Shown here piece by piece: positions 1-9,659 of a stretch of DNA of 64,000 nt (positions are counted from its first letter, which is position 1; each line of letters starts with the position of its first letter). Made by a program: the position numbers and the translations under genes. Below the pieces are notes generated by a model. That model was not told where the DNA came from. It searched no databases and worked only from the letters and a program-made list of their open reading frames with translations. This DNA is from JBALVT01 sp965262875 (GTDB taxonomy: Bacteria; Pseudomonadota; Gammaproteobacteria; Pseudomonadales; Halieaceae), in assembly GCA_965262875.1 (NCBI GenBank), contig OZ253569.1:1054001-1118000 (forward strand), read 5' to 3'.

Positions 1-1872
1 AACGACAGCTTTAACCAGGCGTTTCCCAGCGCGGAGGACGTTAGTAAGGGGCAAATTCGTTTTTACCCGGCAAACCCCGTGCGGCCCGCAAAACCTGAAG
101 TGGCTGTCTCATTGAGAGGGTTTTATGGGGAGGATGCTGCGCGAGATGAAACCATCGCGATCTGTGATGCGGTGCAGGAGGGGATAGACAGCGAGGCTTG
201 CCAATCAATCGCCATATTGGCGAGGACTCGGGGGCATTTGCAAGGAATTCTGCAGCGATTAAAGGAACTGGGTATAAGCTATTCGGCTCAGGATATTGAT
301 AGTCTGACGAGTTCACCCGTTATCGTGGATTTGATGAGTTTATGTCGGGCTTTAGCGAATCCGGCAGATCGGCTTGCCTGGATGTCACTATTGCGAGCAC
401 CCTGGTGCGGACTATCCCTCAAAGACCTGCATGTCATTGGTACCGCCGGAGACACTCCCGCCTACACAGCAGTCAGGTCACTGCTAGAAGCTCCTGATGT
501 TTTGGCGAAGCTGTCGCCACAGGGAATGATCAGAGTAGGGCACGTATCCACCGCAATGCATGCGGCACAGCTCAACCGAGATCGTCTGCCGCTGCGTACC
601 TGGATAGAAGGGCTATGGCTTGCGCTGGGAGGGCCTAGGACCGCGACACACGCGGATTCGCTGAACGATGCAGAGAGATTTTTTCAACTGCTGGAGCAAG
701 CAGAGCGAGAAAACCAAGGCTTAGACCTCTCATGGCTACAAGGCAAGTTGGAAAGGCTCTATGTGCAAGCCGAGAACCCAGATAGCAAAGTTCAGGTAAT
801 GACTCTGCACAAGGCAAAAGGGTTGGAGTTTGACTGGGTTGCTATTCCCAGCTTGGGTAAAACCACTCGTGCCAATAGCAAACCGCTACTGCTTTGGGAT
901 GACCACAGTGCGCAAAATGGTGAGCGGGGTTTTCTGCTTGCCGCGGACGACCACAGCAGCGATGACGAGCCGACCTTGTACAACTGGCTCAAGGTGCAAA
1001 GGGCCAATAAGGAAATACTGGAAACAACCCGTTTGCTTTATGTTGGTGCGACCAGAGCAGTGCAGCGTTTATTCCTGACCTCGTGTCTGAAATACGATTC
1101 GCGTAAAGAGGACTTTCGGGATCCACCAAATCGTTCCTTACTCTCGTGTATTTGGCCGCTCTATAAAGAACAAATGTCAGTTCATGAATCTTTAGTAAGG
1201 GAAATCGAAGGACGAGATTCTGAACAGGCCGGCAGACGGCTTCGGCTCGATGAAGAATCTGTTGTGTGTCTAGAGGTTAAGGACCCGGAGGGTAGCGTGG
1301 AGAGTATCGAAGGGGGAGCAAACATTCCCGAGATTTCACTCAATACGATAGACCGGTATGTGGGTACCGTGGTCCATCTTGCTCTGGAACAAATTTCCCG
1401 ACTTGGCGTCATACCAGATCGAAGCACGGAGATTGACATCCGGCGATGGCGAATGGCACTTGCCAGCCTGGGGCTGCACGGCAATGCCCTTGATTTGGCT
1501 GCTCATCGGGTTGAAAAATCGGTGTCGTGTGTATTGGCTGACCCGGATGGGCGTTGGATTCTTTCTCCAGACAACGTAGATGGAAGCAGTGAGTTTACTG
1601 TTACCACGGCGGATGAGCAGGGAAAAATTTCCGATCTGATCATTGACAGAACATTCGTAGATAAGCAGAGCAACACCCGCTGGGTGATCGACTACAAAAA
1701 CAGTGAGCCCGAGGAGGGGGAATCCCTAGAGGATTTTTCACGCAAAGAGGCGGGGAGCTACACCGAGCAATTATCCAGATATAAGAGTGCGCTAGAAACG
1801 CTTTATGAACAGCCCGTACAATGCGCCTTGTACTTCACAGCTCTTGGACACTTGCACAAACACTCTCACTGA
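1..1872 (+). CDS. UvrD/RecB-type helicase-nuclease, C-terminal part (5' end outside window)
   Basis: The reading frame is open from base 1, so the gene starts upstream; about 623 residues are visible. It is an SF1 ATP-dependent DNA helicase of the RecB/AddA type, expected to unwind and resect double-strand ends. Visible signs are the motif V region MTLHKAKGLEFDWVAIP, the motif VI region TRLLYVGATRAVQRLF, and a C-terminal PD-(D/E)XK nuclease core WVIDYKNSEP followed by YTEQLSRYKSAL, a typical RecB nuclease end. The Walker A and DEAD-like box would lie upstream. A partner nuclease of the AddB type is often the neighbouring gene in this family, but it is not in view. The helicase assignment is firm; the choice between RecB-like and AddA-like is not. 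Confidence 0.88.
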   Translation, partial: NDSFNQAFPSAEDVSKGQIRFYPANPVRPAKPEVAVSLRGFYGEDAARDETIAICDAVQEGIDSEACQSIAILARTRGHLQGILQRLKELGISYSAQDIDSLTSSPVIVDLMSLCRALANPADRLAWMSLLRAPWCGLSLKDLHVIGTAGDTPAYTAVRSLLEAPDVLAKLSPQGMIRVGHVSTAMHAAQLNRDRLPLRTWIEGLWLALGGPRTATHADSLNDAERFFQLLEQAERENQGLDLSWLQGKLERLYVQAENPDSKVQVMTLHKAKGLEFDWVAIPSLGKTTRANSKPLLLWDDHSAQNGERGFLLAADDHSSDDEPTLYNWLKVQRANKEILETTRLLYVGATRAVQRLFLTSCLKYDSRKEDFRDPPNRSLLSCIWPLYKEQMSVHESLVREIEGRDSEQAGRRLRLDEESVVCLEVKDPEGSVESIEGGANIPEISLNTIDRYVGTVVHLALEQISRLGVIPDRSTEIDIRRWRMALASLGLHGNALDLAAHRVEKSVSCVLADPDGRWILSPDNVDGSSEFTVTTADEQGKISDLIIDRTFVDKQSNTRWVIDYKNSEPEEGESLEDFSRKEAGSYTEQLSRYKSALETLYEQPVQCALYFTALGHLHKHSH

Positions 1873-1930
1873 GTCAGGCGCTTGCGCCGCCTAATGACGT
1901 GTATCTGACGTCAGTTTACGAACAGCATTA

Positions 1931-2776
1931 CTACTTTCCCATTAATTCCATCAGGGCTAGAACAGTGGCCTCAACACCGCTAGTAACTGCTGGCTCGGGA
2001 GTGATTTTGAATAATGGGCTATGGTGACTCGGCACGGGTGTGCCGCCTTTTTCTGCTATTGCAAAATCTTTCCTAGGTGTACCGCCGATGGAGAAATAAA
2101 CACTTGGAATATAAGGGGTGGTGGTAAAAAATGGGTAGTCTTCTGCCCCCATCCCTTTATTCGGCTTTTCCGACAGTATTTTTTTGCCCATATTCTCGAT
2201 CCATACGGCGCGTAACCGCTGCGCCATTTTGGTATCGTTGATTGTGGGAGGCACACTCTCGTGTGATACCGTTACTTCAGGTAATTTATTATCCGGCAGG
2301 CCCGCTACGCGTCCCATGTTCTCTGCGATTCGTTTAATACCGTCTAATAAAGTCTTACGAGTCTCCAAACTGGTATTGCGCACAGTCAATTGAAGAACCG
2401 CTCGGTCAGAAATGATGTTGTGCTTAGTGCCCGAGTGAAAAGACCCGACGGTAACAACACCTGGATCTCGGGGTGGTAATTCACGGGCAACCAGGGTTTG
2501 AAGAGCCATGACGATTTGCGAACCAAGCACTATTGGATCTTTACCCGCATGGGGGCTAGCACCGTGAGCACCCACTCCGTGAATGACAATATCCACCGTA
2601 TCCGCTCCAGCGAAGGGACTACCGTCAGTTACCCCAATTTTCCCTGCTTCAATGTCAGAGCTAACGTGAAATGCCAAGCCATAATCGGGAGTTCCAAAGC
2701 GCTGATAGAGATTATCTTCCATCATCATTGTAAGCGAAGTAGTGGGACCTCTACCCGCCATTGAGGCCCGAGTCAT
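1931..2776 (-). pseudogene. M20-family amidohydrolase/peptidase, N-terminal half missing
   Basis: The 281-residue frame matches only the second half of the M20D amidohydrolase family, which normally has about 400-450 residues. Recognisable parts are DNLYQRFGTPDYGLAFHVSS, the dimerisation-domain stretch GVGAHGASPHAGKDP, and the C-terminal metal-ligand region PSHHSPLFKI. The first metal-binding segment (the Cys/His-Asp and Glu-Glu motifs near the N-terminus of the family) is absent. The frame begins 9 bp after the stop of the upstream flavoprotein gene, so a deletion seems to have removed the 5' half. An active enzyme is unlikely because metal ligands are missing. It could be translated from ATG 2776, but it is best treated as a remnant. 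Confidence 0.75.
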
Positions 2777-2785
2777 TATTCGGCC

Positions 2786-4721
2786 CTAGCTTGGTAAGTC
2801 CTGCACCGCGCGTGCGGCCTGATCTATCGCTGCATGGGTATAAGCATCAGCAGCGGCATCGGAATTGGCCACAGCGATATTGCCGAAGGTTTGCCGTGCA
2901 ATTTCGTGCGGCGCTTCGCCGGGAGCCCAGTCCTCGTCCCAGAGGTCGAGGTAGTCGTAAGAGTAACCGTGAGGCCAGCGATTTACCGTAATCGCAAGGA
3001 TGTCGTTCTCAACATCAAAGCCCGCCGGTCCAAGCAAACCATCGAGCACCGTTCGCACTTCACGTTCATAATCCTCAAAGCTAAGTTCAAGCATGATCCC
3101 TCGTGAAGCGCGGTGCTGTGCTTTCACCTCATCAATACCGGCCGGTGGCGATATGGACCCCCAAAAGACCACTGATACCGGGCCATCATCCTCCAAGTCA
3201 TGTTCATAACCGCCGGTGTTTATCCCTCGAAAGGTAAACAAACGGGCGTGCATCCGGCCGGGACAATTCACCGCATCGATACCTAACTTGTCTAAAGCAC
3301 GGGTATCGCGGATCAAGACATTGGTCAGAATCAATGGCCGTTTGACTTGGTACGCCAATGCCTCCCTCTGCGCCGCAGGAAAATCCGGACACAGGTGAGG
3401 AATAATTGCGTGGTAGCAGGCCATCACGCAGTGTTTGGTATTGACCTCGTGGTGCGAACCGTCTTTGATAAAGCTTACCGCCACAGAGCCATCCCGATTC
3501 GCGGCATGTACAACGGTAGAGTTTAAACGCAGGCGAACCGCACTGTCGGGGAGATCTAGCGCGTCATAGTTCACGGTGCTCAAACTGACATTGTCGGCGG
3601 TCGTGCCGGGGGCTGCTTTGGGAATTAAAGAACACACCTGCAAACGTGCAAAGCTGGCGTTGCCATCGGGCCACATTGCCGCTGGGTAGTTGAATTCCGA
3701 GTCCTCTGGTTCTCGGCCCAGCAGATTCATGCCCGGCATGCCGCTCTCAAGGCACTCCATCGCCGATAGCGCGCTGATTTCTACACCCCAACTACCGTGC
3801 TCAAGCTTGTTAAACAACTGTCGAGCCTCTTCCCCAAGGCCGCCATGCTTGCGCAGAAAGACAGGGTAAGAGATAGATTGCAGGTAGGCTTCTGCTTCGG
3901 CGTCGTCCATCTCAGCAAGTACATTACTGCGCGTTGCTAAAAATTGTTTTAGCTCTTTACGCGACTGCTCAGGCAGCGGCAGATGATCTACCAGATCGGG
4001 TGACAAGCCCGCAGAATCCCTGAGGGAGAATTTCGCAACCAAGCGATCAACACCATAAGTTTCTCTATCAAACCAGGTTGCCGGACTATTCGGCGCATTG
4101 TGCCCGTAGTTGAACTGCTTCTTTTTGAGCATCTTTTGCGTGTCGACGCCCAGTCCCAGAAGATAGGCTTTTACAGTGTCACTAAAACTCCACCACTCAA
4201 GATTGTGCGTGCCGCCAAGCGACAGGCGCATCTGACCACCCTGATGAAACTCATTGCGGCGTGCATGCCCACCAAAAATCATCGTGGTTCTCGAGCAGCA
4301 AAATTTTGCTGTCGCGCCCAAAGCGTTGACGATAGAAATGCGCCGCTGCCAGGCCGGAAATACCAGCACCGACAATGACCAGATCGCAGCTTTCGTCCAG
4401 TACCTGTGGCTTGGCAAAAGACTTGCCCTGCCTAGCGATGGCGTGCGCTGTCTCGAAGGCGCCGGGGTGTGATCCTCGCAGGCCGGTGTCCGTGGGCGGA
4501 TAATATGAAGGAGCTACGACGGATGATGTCGTGGGCTCTTCTGAGCTTGCGATCCCACTCGGTATCTGTGCCCCCAGGCTCAGACCAAGGGCAGCTAGTC
4601 CAACATCCTGAATAAGATCGCGTCGAGTGATCTTCGCGCCCATACCTAGTTCGCTATCTGTCTTTTCGCTACCGGACGTCACGACGCCTCCTCCTCGGGA
4701 TAGTAAACATAATAAGGACAA
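2786..4721 (-). pseudogene. Tat-exported FAD-dependent oxidoreductase (spermidine dehydrogenase-like), frameshifted
   Basis: Two overlapping frames form one protein of about 640 residues. The first (4721 to 4251) has a Tat-type signal with ITRRDLIQDVGLAALGLSL and the FAD-binding Rossmann motif DLVIVGAGISGLAAAHFYR. The second (stop at 2786) continues from GGHARRNEFHQGG to the C-terminus. They join at LLLENHDDF / GGHARRNEF, where the coding strand has T5 (4274-4278) and T4 would restore the frame. The fold and length resemble NAD(P)-binding proteins annotated as spermidine dehydrogenase-like in marine gammaproteobacteria; the substrate is inferred. The start may be ATG 4643 (MGAKITRRD), which puts the twin arginine close to the N-terminus, rather than 4721. 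A sequencing error in the homopolymer is possible, in which case the gene is intact. Confidence 0.75.
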
Positions 4722-5179
4722 GCGGCAGTGCCGTGATAATTTTCAGCGGAGGCCTCGATTAGCGTCAATGGAGTACAGGAAGGATTATTACTCTCATTTG
4801 GCTCAATCTACAATAAAAAGCAGTTTAATGCAGGTCTTACCCACCCGCCCTGAGTGGCGTCAATTAGGTTTTAATCATAGGGGCTGATAGTGCTCGCTTC
4901 TAGGGCAGACTGGGCATGGCAGTCGAAGTCATAGCTGGTAGATATAGGGTGGATTTCCTTAAAGCCTGTGTGTGGCGATTGCAGGTCTTCATCCGCCGAC
5001 TATCGGTTCAGGCAGATCAAATTGACCCTATCACTTCTGGTGTCTAACTGATGATTCTGGGTGTTGGAGAAAACTAGTTGAGGCTACTATATCTGGCCTA
5101 TACTGGATGACATTACGAAGCTACAGAGCCCCCGTCCCGGGCTTTGAGGAACTAGCCGATAGCACTCCTGGAGATATAC
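4722..5179. other. Intergenic region, no feature recognised
   Basis: This 458-bp stretch lies between the divergent flavoprotein gene and the alpha/beta hydrolase gene, so it should hold promoters for both. I saw no convincing ORF, RNA gene or strong terminator. A weak 5-bp stem (AGCCC/GGGCT) near 5127-5144 has no U tract. Confidence 0.5.
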
Positions 5180-6625
5180 ATGAATGACAATTCGATGTTG
5201 AAGATGAACGTTTTACATTTTTCTATCTCGCGCATAGTGCTACTTTTTTTCTTTAGCTTGTCCGCATTCGCTGGACCCACGGATTCGGTCACGGTAAGCC
5301 AGCCCCCCGAAGGAGAGGGAGAGGAGGCCTTTGTTCCGGGAACTCGGCTTGTTGCAGACCTGCGCAAGCCCTATGTCGAAGAGGAATACATAATATCGGG
5401 CCAGGCAACGCTCTTCAGCTACGCTGACAATCCACCGGCAGGTCCAGGCGACATCACTGCTATCGAAGAAAATATGCCATACGCCACCCGTATCATCGTC
5501 CGGCGCCCCAAGCGTGCAAAACGCTTTAATGGCACCGTAGTTATTGAATGGTGGAACTCAACCGCGACTTTCGACACCGCCCCTGCCTGGGACACATCGG
5601 CAGAGTATTTTGCTCGTAAGGGTGTGGTTTATGTGGGCGTTACCAACAGCGCAACTTCGATATCACACCTGGTGGGTGGCTGCAGCACGTTCGGGGCTCC
5701 ACCTACCTGCGGAACCCGCTACGCAGAGCTGTCCATCCCCGAAAACGGCCTAGCCTATGAAATGATGAGCCAGATAGCTACATTACTTAAAACGGGCGGA
5801 AGCAATAGCCCGCTTCCGGCGAGCTTTCAGGTCAGGAACCTGATCCATGTTGGCGAGTCGCAGCAAGCGGGCTCCCTCGTGACCTACGCCAGCGCATTCC
5901 ACCTGGACGGGGTGAATGACGGCTATTTTGTCCAGGCGGGTATCAACGCTCGTCCCATCAATTTTGGGCCCACTTGTGATGAGGAAGATTCACAACCGTT
6001 TCCGGAGTGTACCCCGCGTCTTCAGTATCCGGACAGCCTCGTACGAAACGATTTGCCGGTACCGGTTTACCAAGTGGTCACACAAACCGATTTCGAAGTA
6101 CTAGGTTTTAATGTTAATGGACGTCAGCCGGATACCGATACCTACCGTTACTATGAGGTAGCGGGAGGCGGCCATGTTACGACGCACAAAAATATCGAAT
6201 TATTCCCTGCGGGTTCGCTGAGTGAAGATGCGATTGGGCTGGAAGACCTCTGCGGGGCCGAAATGAACACCATAGCCGACGGGCCGGTTTTTTCGGGTTA
6301 CGTCATAACTGCTTTGTGGAAACGTATGCAGGAGCAGATTGAGCAAGGCAGCGTGCCACCGGCCGGGATTCTTATGGAAGACATTGACGGGGTATTGGTT
6401 CGCGATGCACTTGGCAATGTGCAAGGCGGTGTGAGGTTGCCTTCCATGGAAGCGCTGGTAGCCACTTATCTGTCAACCAATCTGGCTGATCCAGATTTGC
6501 CACCTAACCTCGTAGGCATTGGCAACCTGGCTTGCCGACTGAGCGGTGCGGTCAGTCCTTTTGACCAGACAACGCTCGATGATTTGTACCCAAACCATGG
6601 TGTTTATGTGAAACAAGTTAGCTAG
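5180..6625 (+). CDS. Secreted alpha/beta hydrolase-domain protein
   Basis: The 481-residue product starts with a cleavable signal peptide: a hydrophobic core IVLLFFFSLSAFA ends near residue 31. The nucleophile elbow appears to be HVGESQQAGSLV in the middle of the protein, giving G-E-S-Q-Q. A late GGGHVTTHKN could supply the catalytic histidine. The overall pattern, with an N-terminal beta-rich part, PVYQVVTQTDFE, and several paired cysteines, resembles the periplasmic alpha/beta hydrolase domain family common in marine proteobacteria. The substrate is unknown. It stands alone, divergent from the flavoprotein gene and convergent with the GST gene. The ATG at 5180 has GGAG at 5169-5172 just upstream. 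Confidence 0.75.
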   Translation: MNDNSMLKMNVLHFSISRIVLLFFFSLSAFAGPTDSVTVSQPPEGEGEEAFVPGTRLVADLRKPYVEEEYIISGQATLFSYADNPPAGPGDITAIEENMPYATRIIVRRPKRAKRFNGTVVIEWWNSTATFDTAPAWDTSAEYFARKGVVYVGVTNSATSISHLVGGCSTFGAPPTCGTRYAELSIPENGLAYEMMSQIATLLKTGGSNSPLPASFQVRNLIHVGESQQAGSLVTYASAFHLDGVNDGYFVQAGINARPINFGPTCDEEDSQPFPECTPRLQYPDSLVRNDLPVPVYQVVTQTDFEVLGFNVNGRQPDTDTYRYYEVAGGGHVTTHKNIELFPAGSLSEDAIGLEDLCGAEMNTIADGPVFSGYVITALWKRMQEQIEQGSVPPAGILMEDIDGVLVRDALGNVQGGVRLPSMEALVATYLSTNLADPDLPPNLVGIGNLACRLSGAVSPFDQTTLDDLYPNHGVYVKQVS

Positions 6626-6900
6626 TACTGGGGCTTTGGCGAACAGTGGGCTGTTGCTGCATACAGAAGCAGTAAAAATAAAGAATGCCGCGGCGCAATC
6701 GGATATCGGTAATTAGTTAGCGACAGATATTTCTCTGGCCCTGCACATAGTGTCAAATCTATATCTACTGCGGAAGCTAGTTAATCAGTTTGAAGCGGGT
6801 GAGCCGTGTGTCTCAAACTTGGACGAAGGAGACACCCTGGGCCAGTGCGCCAGCGGTCAATACCGGTCATGCCGGTAAAGAAAAGAATTCGTCCAGGGGC

Positions 6901-7548
6901 TCATGCCACTGAGTTGGACGGATCGTTTTGTGCCATAGCCGCGAGATATCCCGGCCGCGATGCAACTCGGTCCCGATATATTCCCAGAGGCGCTGGCAGG
7001 TCCATGCCATAGTGCAAGGCCCAGTCTAGGCATGACACTAGCAGTATATCGGCGGTCCCAAAGCGTTCTCCCATGACAAACAGCCGTCCATCATTAAACC
7101 ATCGCGACGCCTCTTGCAGGCTTTTGTGTGCATACTGCTTGGCAGCCTCTACAGCTGCAGGCGCTGCCCCGTAGATTTCGGAAAGGCCCGCCGGCGGCTC
7201 ACCATGTAGGCGGACGGTATACATCCGGGCATCGATCTCAGTCATGATAAACATCGTATAATCCTGCAGCATAGCCCGCTCTTGTGTACCCGGCACGGGC
7301 ATGGGTAGCACATCTGCGCCATACCGGTCGGCAAGATAGCTTACGATCCCAGCGCTCTCGCCCATCTCCACGCGTTCGTCCTGGTAAAATGGCACCTTGT
7401 GTCGCTCGGTGAGCGCACGGAAACGAGGATCATCCATCCCTGGGCCGCGTGGTAGGATTTTCTTGTGATCGTAAGCCAGTCCGAGCTCGGCCAAAGCCCA
7501 AAGTGGACGCAACGTACGGGGGGTTCCGATGCCCCAAGCTATTCTCAT
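6901..7548 (-). CDS. Glutathione S-transferase family protein
   Basis: The 215-residue length is standard for a cytosolic GST. The thioredoxin-like N-terminal domain holds KVPFYQD, with the conserved cis-proline, followed by MGESAGIVSYLADRYG, the E-S glutathione gamma-glutamyl binding pair. The C-terminal helical domain contains FGTADILLVSCLDW, the N-capping box typical of the family. The N-terminus (MRIAWGIGTPRTLRPLW) lacks an obvious catalytic Cys, so a Ser/Thr-type activation is likely. It is 15 bp downstream of the LLM oxidoreductase gene on the same strand, so the two are probably co-transcribed. The cellular substrate cannot be told from sequence. Confidence 0.88.
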   Translation of the reverse strand: MRIAWGIGTPRTLRPLWALAELGLAYDHKKILPRGPGMDDPRFRALTERHKVPFYQDERVEMGESAGIVSYLADRYGADVLPMPVPGTQERAMLQDYTMFIMTEIDARMYTVRLHGEPPAGLSEIYGAAPAAVEAAKQYAHKSLQEASRWFNDGRLFVMGERFGTADILLVSCLDWALHYGMDLPAPLGIYRDRVASRPGYLAAMAQNDPSNSVA

Positions 7549-7563
7549 AATGTCCTCCTATGA

Positions 7564-8436
7564 CTACGAATCGAATTTGCTAATCACATCGTCTGAGTAG
7601 CGCTTAAGCCCATCAATTTTTTTAACCAACTCATCCGTTTCGCCGTGATAAAAAGGCCAGGGCATGGTTAGTATATGGGTCACTCCGGCATCTTCGAGTC
7701 GTTTGTATCCGTCCACATCGTAAACGTCACTGGGTGTTGCCATTACTTCAAAGGGCTCGTTGTGCCGCCCCAGTTCTTTTCTCCAAGCTTGAATCCGATT
7801 TAACGATGCGACGATGTTTTCACCAGTTTGCAAATCACTCACCCAGCCATCTCCCAGCTTGGCCGCACGCTTCATCGCTGGGTCAGAAATTCCGCCAATC
7901 CAAATAGGAATGTATTCGCTTGGCGCCGGATTCATCTCCATAGCGTCAAACTGATAATACTGGCCCTGGTATTCCACCATTTTTCCCGTCCACAGTAGAC
8001 GCAAAATTTCCAAAATTTCGTCCGTGCGTTTGCCACGGGTTTTAAAGTCTTGTTGCATCAGCTCAAATTCATCGCTTGACCAACCGACCCCAATCGCTGG
8101 AGTCACCCGATTGTTGGAAATAATAGCTGCAGTGCTGATTGCCTTGGCTGTTAGAAAGGGGTTGCGCATGGGAAGCACAAAAATATTATTGGTGAACCGC
8201 AGCCGAGTGGTAATGGCCGCTAGTGCACCAATCATCACCCAGGGGTCAGGCCAGTCCGTGAAAGACTGCCAGCGCCGCTCTCCGTTTTCAGTGTAGGGGT
8301 AGGGTGTGGTGATTTCTTGCGGGTTTACCACATGATCTGAAAATGACATGGCGTGCCAGCCGTGACTGTCAGCCACTGGGGCCAGAGCGGTCAGGTGAGA
8401 TACCGAACTAAACGAAGTGGAGATAACAAACTTCAC
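7564..8436 (-). CDS. LLM-class (F420-type) flavin-dependent oxidoreductase
   Basis: The 290-residue product has a luciferase-like TIM barrel. Visible family marks are SFSDHVVNP near the N-terminus, PWVMIGALAAITTRLRFTNN, the stretch AIGVGWSSDEFELMQQDFKT, and PIWIGGISDPAMKRAAKLGDGWV. This pattern matches the TIGR03619-type probable F420-dependent oxidoreductases seen in actinobacteria and in many marine gammaproteobacteria. Whether the cofactor is F420 or FMN is not shown by the sequence. It forms a likely two-gene operon with the GST gene downstream (15 bp gap). The role is probably redox catabolism of an unknown small molecule. Confidence 0.85.
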   Translation of the reverse strand: MKFVISTSFSSVSHLTALAPVADSHGWHAMSFSDHVVNPQEITTPYPYTENGERRWQSFTDWPDPWVMIGALAAITTRLRFTNNIFVLPMRNPFLTAKAISTAAIISNNRVTPAIGVGWSSDEFELMQQDFKTRGKRTDEILEILRLLWTGKMVEYQGQYYQFDAMEMNPAPSEYIPIWIGGISDPAMKRAAKLGDGWVSDLQTGENIVASLNRIQAWRKELGRHNEPFEVMATPSDVYDVDGYKRLEDAGVTHILTMPWPFYHGETDELVKKIDGLKRYSDDVISKFDS

Positions 8437-8507
8437 GGGATTTGCTCCTGGTAGGACGTGTCAAAGTTAGTGGGTAACTTTAAGCGGTGGTGCGCTGTTT
8501 TTCTAAG

Positions 8508-9644
8508 CTATTTCTTCGCCAACCAGACAATGAACTTGCCGTTGTCTGATAATTTATCCACCTGTGAAAAACCGCGCTTTAAAGTGGACAAGTATTTTAG
8601 ATGCCGGTTAGCCACTAGAGCGAGCCTACCGGCTTTTCCAAGTTGATCTGCGCATTGCTTAAGAAGTCTTTTTCCCACGTATTCTTCTACCGCGTGATTG
8701 GCGTGGAAGGGCGGATTGCATAGGATTAAATTTGCTTGCGGCCCGGTATAGTTCACTAGGCCATCGCCGTGATGGAAGCTGATTTTCTCAACTTTCTCGG
8801 GCAGTAAAGTCGATGCATTGCGTGCGGCGGATTCGACTGCCATTGCAGACTCATCACACAGCATGAGAGTGCTGCAAAGGCCCTTTTTAACAGCGGATAA
8901 ACCCAGGATGCCATTACCACAAGCCAGATCAATCGCGTGTGTCGCTGGTTCCAGGTTCGCAAAGGATTCGATCAGAAGACGGCTGCCACCGTCTATTTTA
9001 TCTCCACTAAATACGTTAGGCAGGGATACCAGGTCTCCGCCTAAAGTCTCGACGTGATAGTTTTGGGACGACTGGTAGGATTTGTTGGGTGCTCCTTCGC
9101 CTCGTGTGGCAGAAAAGCACCTGGCCTTTGATTTTCCGCGGTGACGTGTCGTCGACCCGATATAGTGTTCGAGCAGGCCTACAACTCTCGGCGATAAGTG
9201 TTTGTCCATGCCCGAGACAATAACAACAGCTCCGGCGAGCAAGCTCGAATTGAGTTGGGCAAGCTGATACTCAAAGTAGGATATCTGCTTGGGGACTTTC
9301 ATGGCCACCACGGAGAATTTCTCTGGTGGAGCTTCAATGCTGCTGATGATGGGAGGCACTTCTAGGCCGTTGCGCGCGCAATTTTCTCTTACAGCGATCA
9401 TCGATAAAGCGGAGTCGGTCCATAGGACCGCAGGATGCAATGCAGTTACCAGCGCCCCGTGCTCATCGTTCACTGCCAATATGGATGACTGCTCTGCGCC
9501 AAGTTCCAGTACTTGTTCCACCAATAGGGTGTCTGCCGAATTCCAGGCCTTGAGCGGTTCTTCTTTTCGCGAGGGGTAGCGGTGGAGTTCGAATTCTCCC
9601 GCCGACGTTAAAAAGTGATTATCACTGGGAATAGATTTTGTCAC
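8508..9644 (-). CDS. rlmG: 23S rRNA (guanine(1835)-N(2))-methyltransferase RlmG
   Basis: The length, 378 residues, equals that of E. coli RlmG. The C-terminal half is a Rossmann SAM-dependent N2-guanine methyltransferase with the SAM motif AIDLACGNGILGLSAVKKG and the catalytic ILCNPPFHANHAVEEYVGKR (NPPFH signature of RlmG/RsmC). NRHLKYLSTLKRGF near the end is typical of the family. The N-terminal half is the degenerate, non-catalytic duplicate (LAVNDEHGALVTAL). RsmC is the main alternative, but the length and C-terminus favour RlmG. The gene lies 15 bp downstream of mltD on the same strand, so the IS4 insertion ahead of mltD could also reduce its transcription. Confidence 0.85.
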   Translation of the reverse strand: MTKSIPSDNHFLTSAGEFELHRYPSRKEEPLKAWNSADTLLVEQVLELGAEQSSILAVNDEHGALVTALHPAVLWTDSALSMIAVRENCARNGLEVPPIISSIEAPPEKFSVVAMKVPKQISYFEYQLAQLNSSLLAGAVVIVSGMDKHLSPRVVGLLEHYIGSTTRHRGKSKARCFSATRGEGAPNKSYQSSQNYHVETLGGDLVSLPNVFSGDKIDGGSRLLIESFANLEPATHAIDLACGNGILGLSAVKKGLCSTLMLCDESAMAVESAARNASTLLPEKVEKISFHHGDGLVNYTGPQANLILCNPPFHANHAVEEYVGKRLLKQCADQLGKAGRLALVANRHLKYLSTLKRGFSQVDKLSDNGKFIVWLAKK

Positions 9645-9659
9645 TGACCGGTAGAGCTC

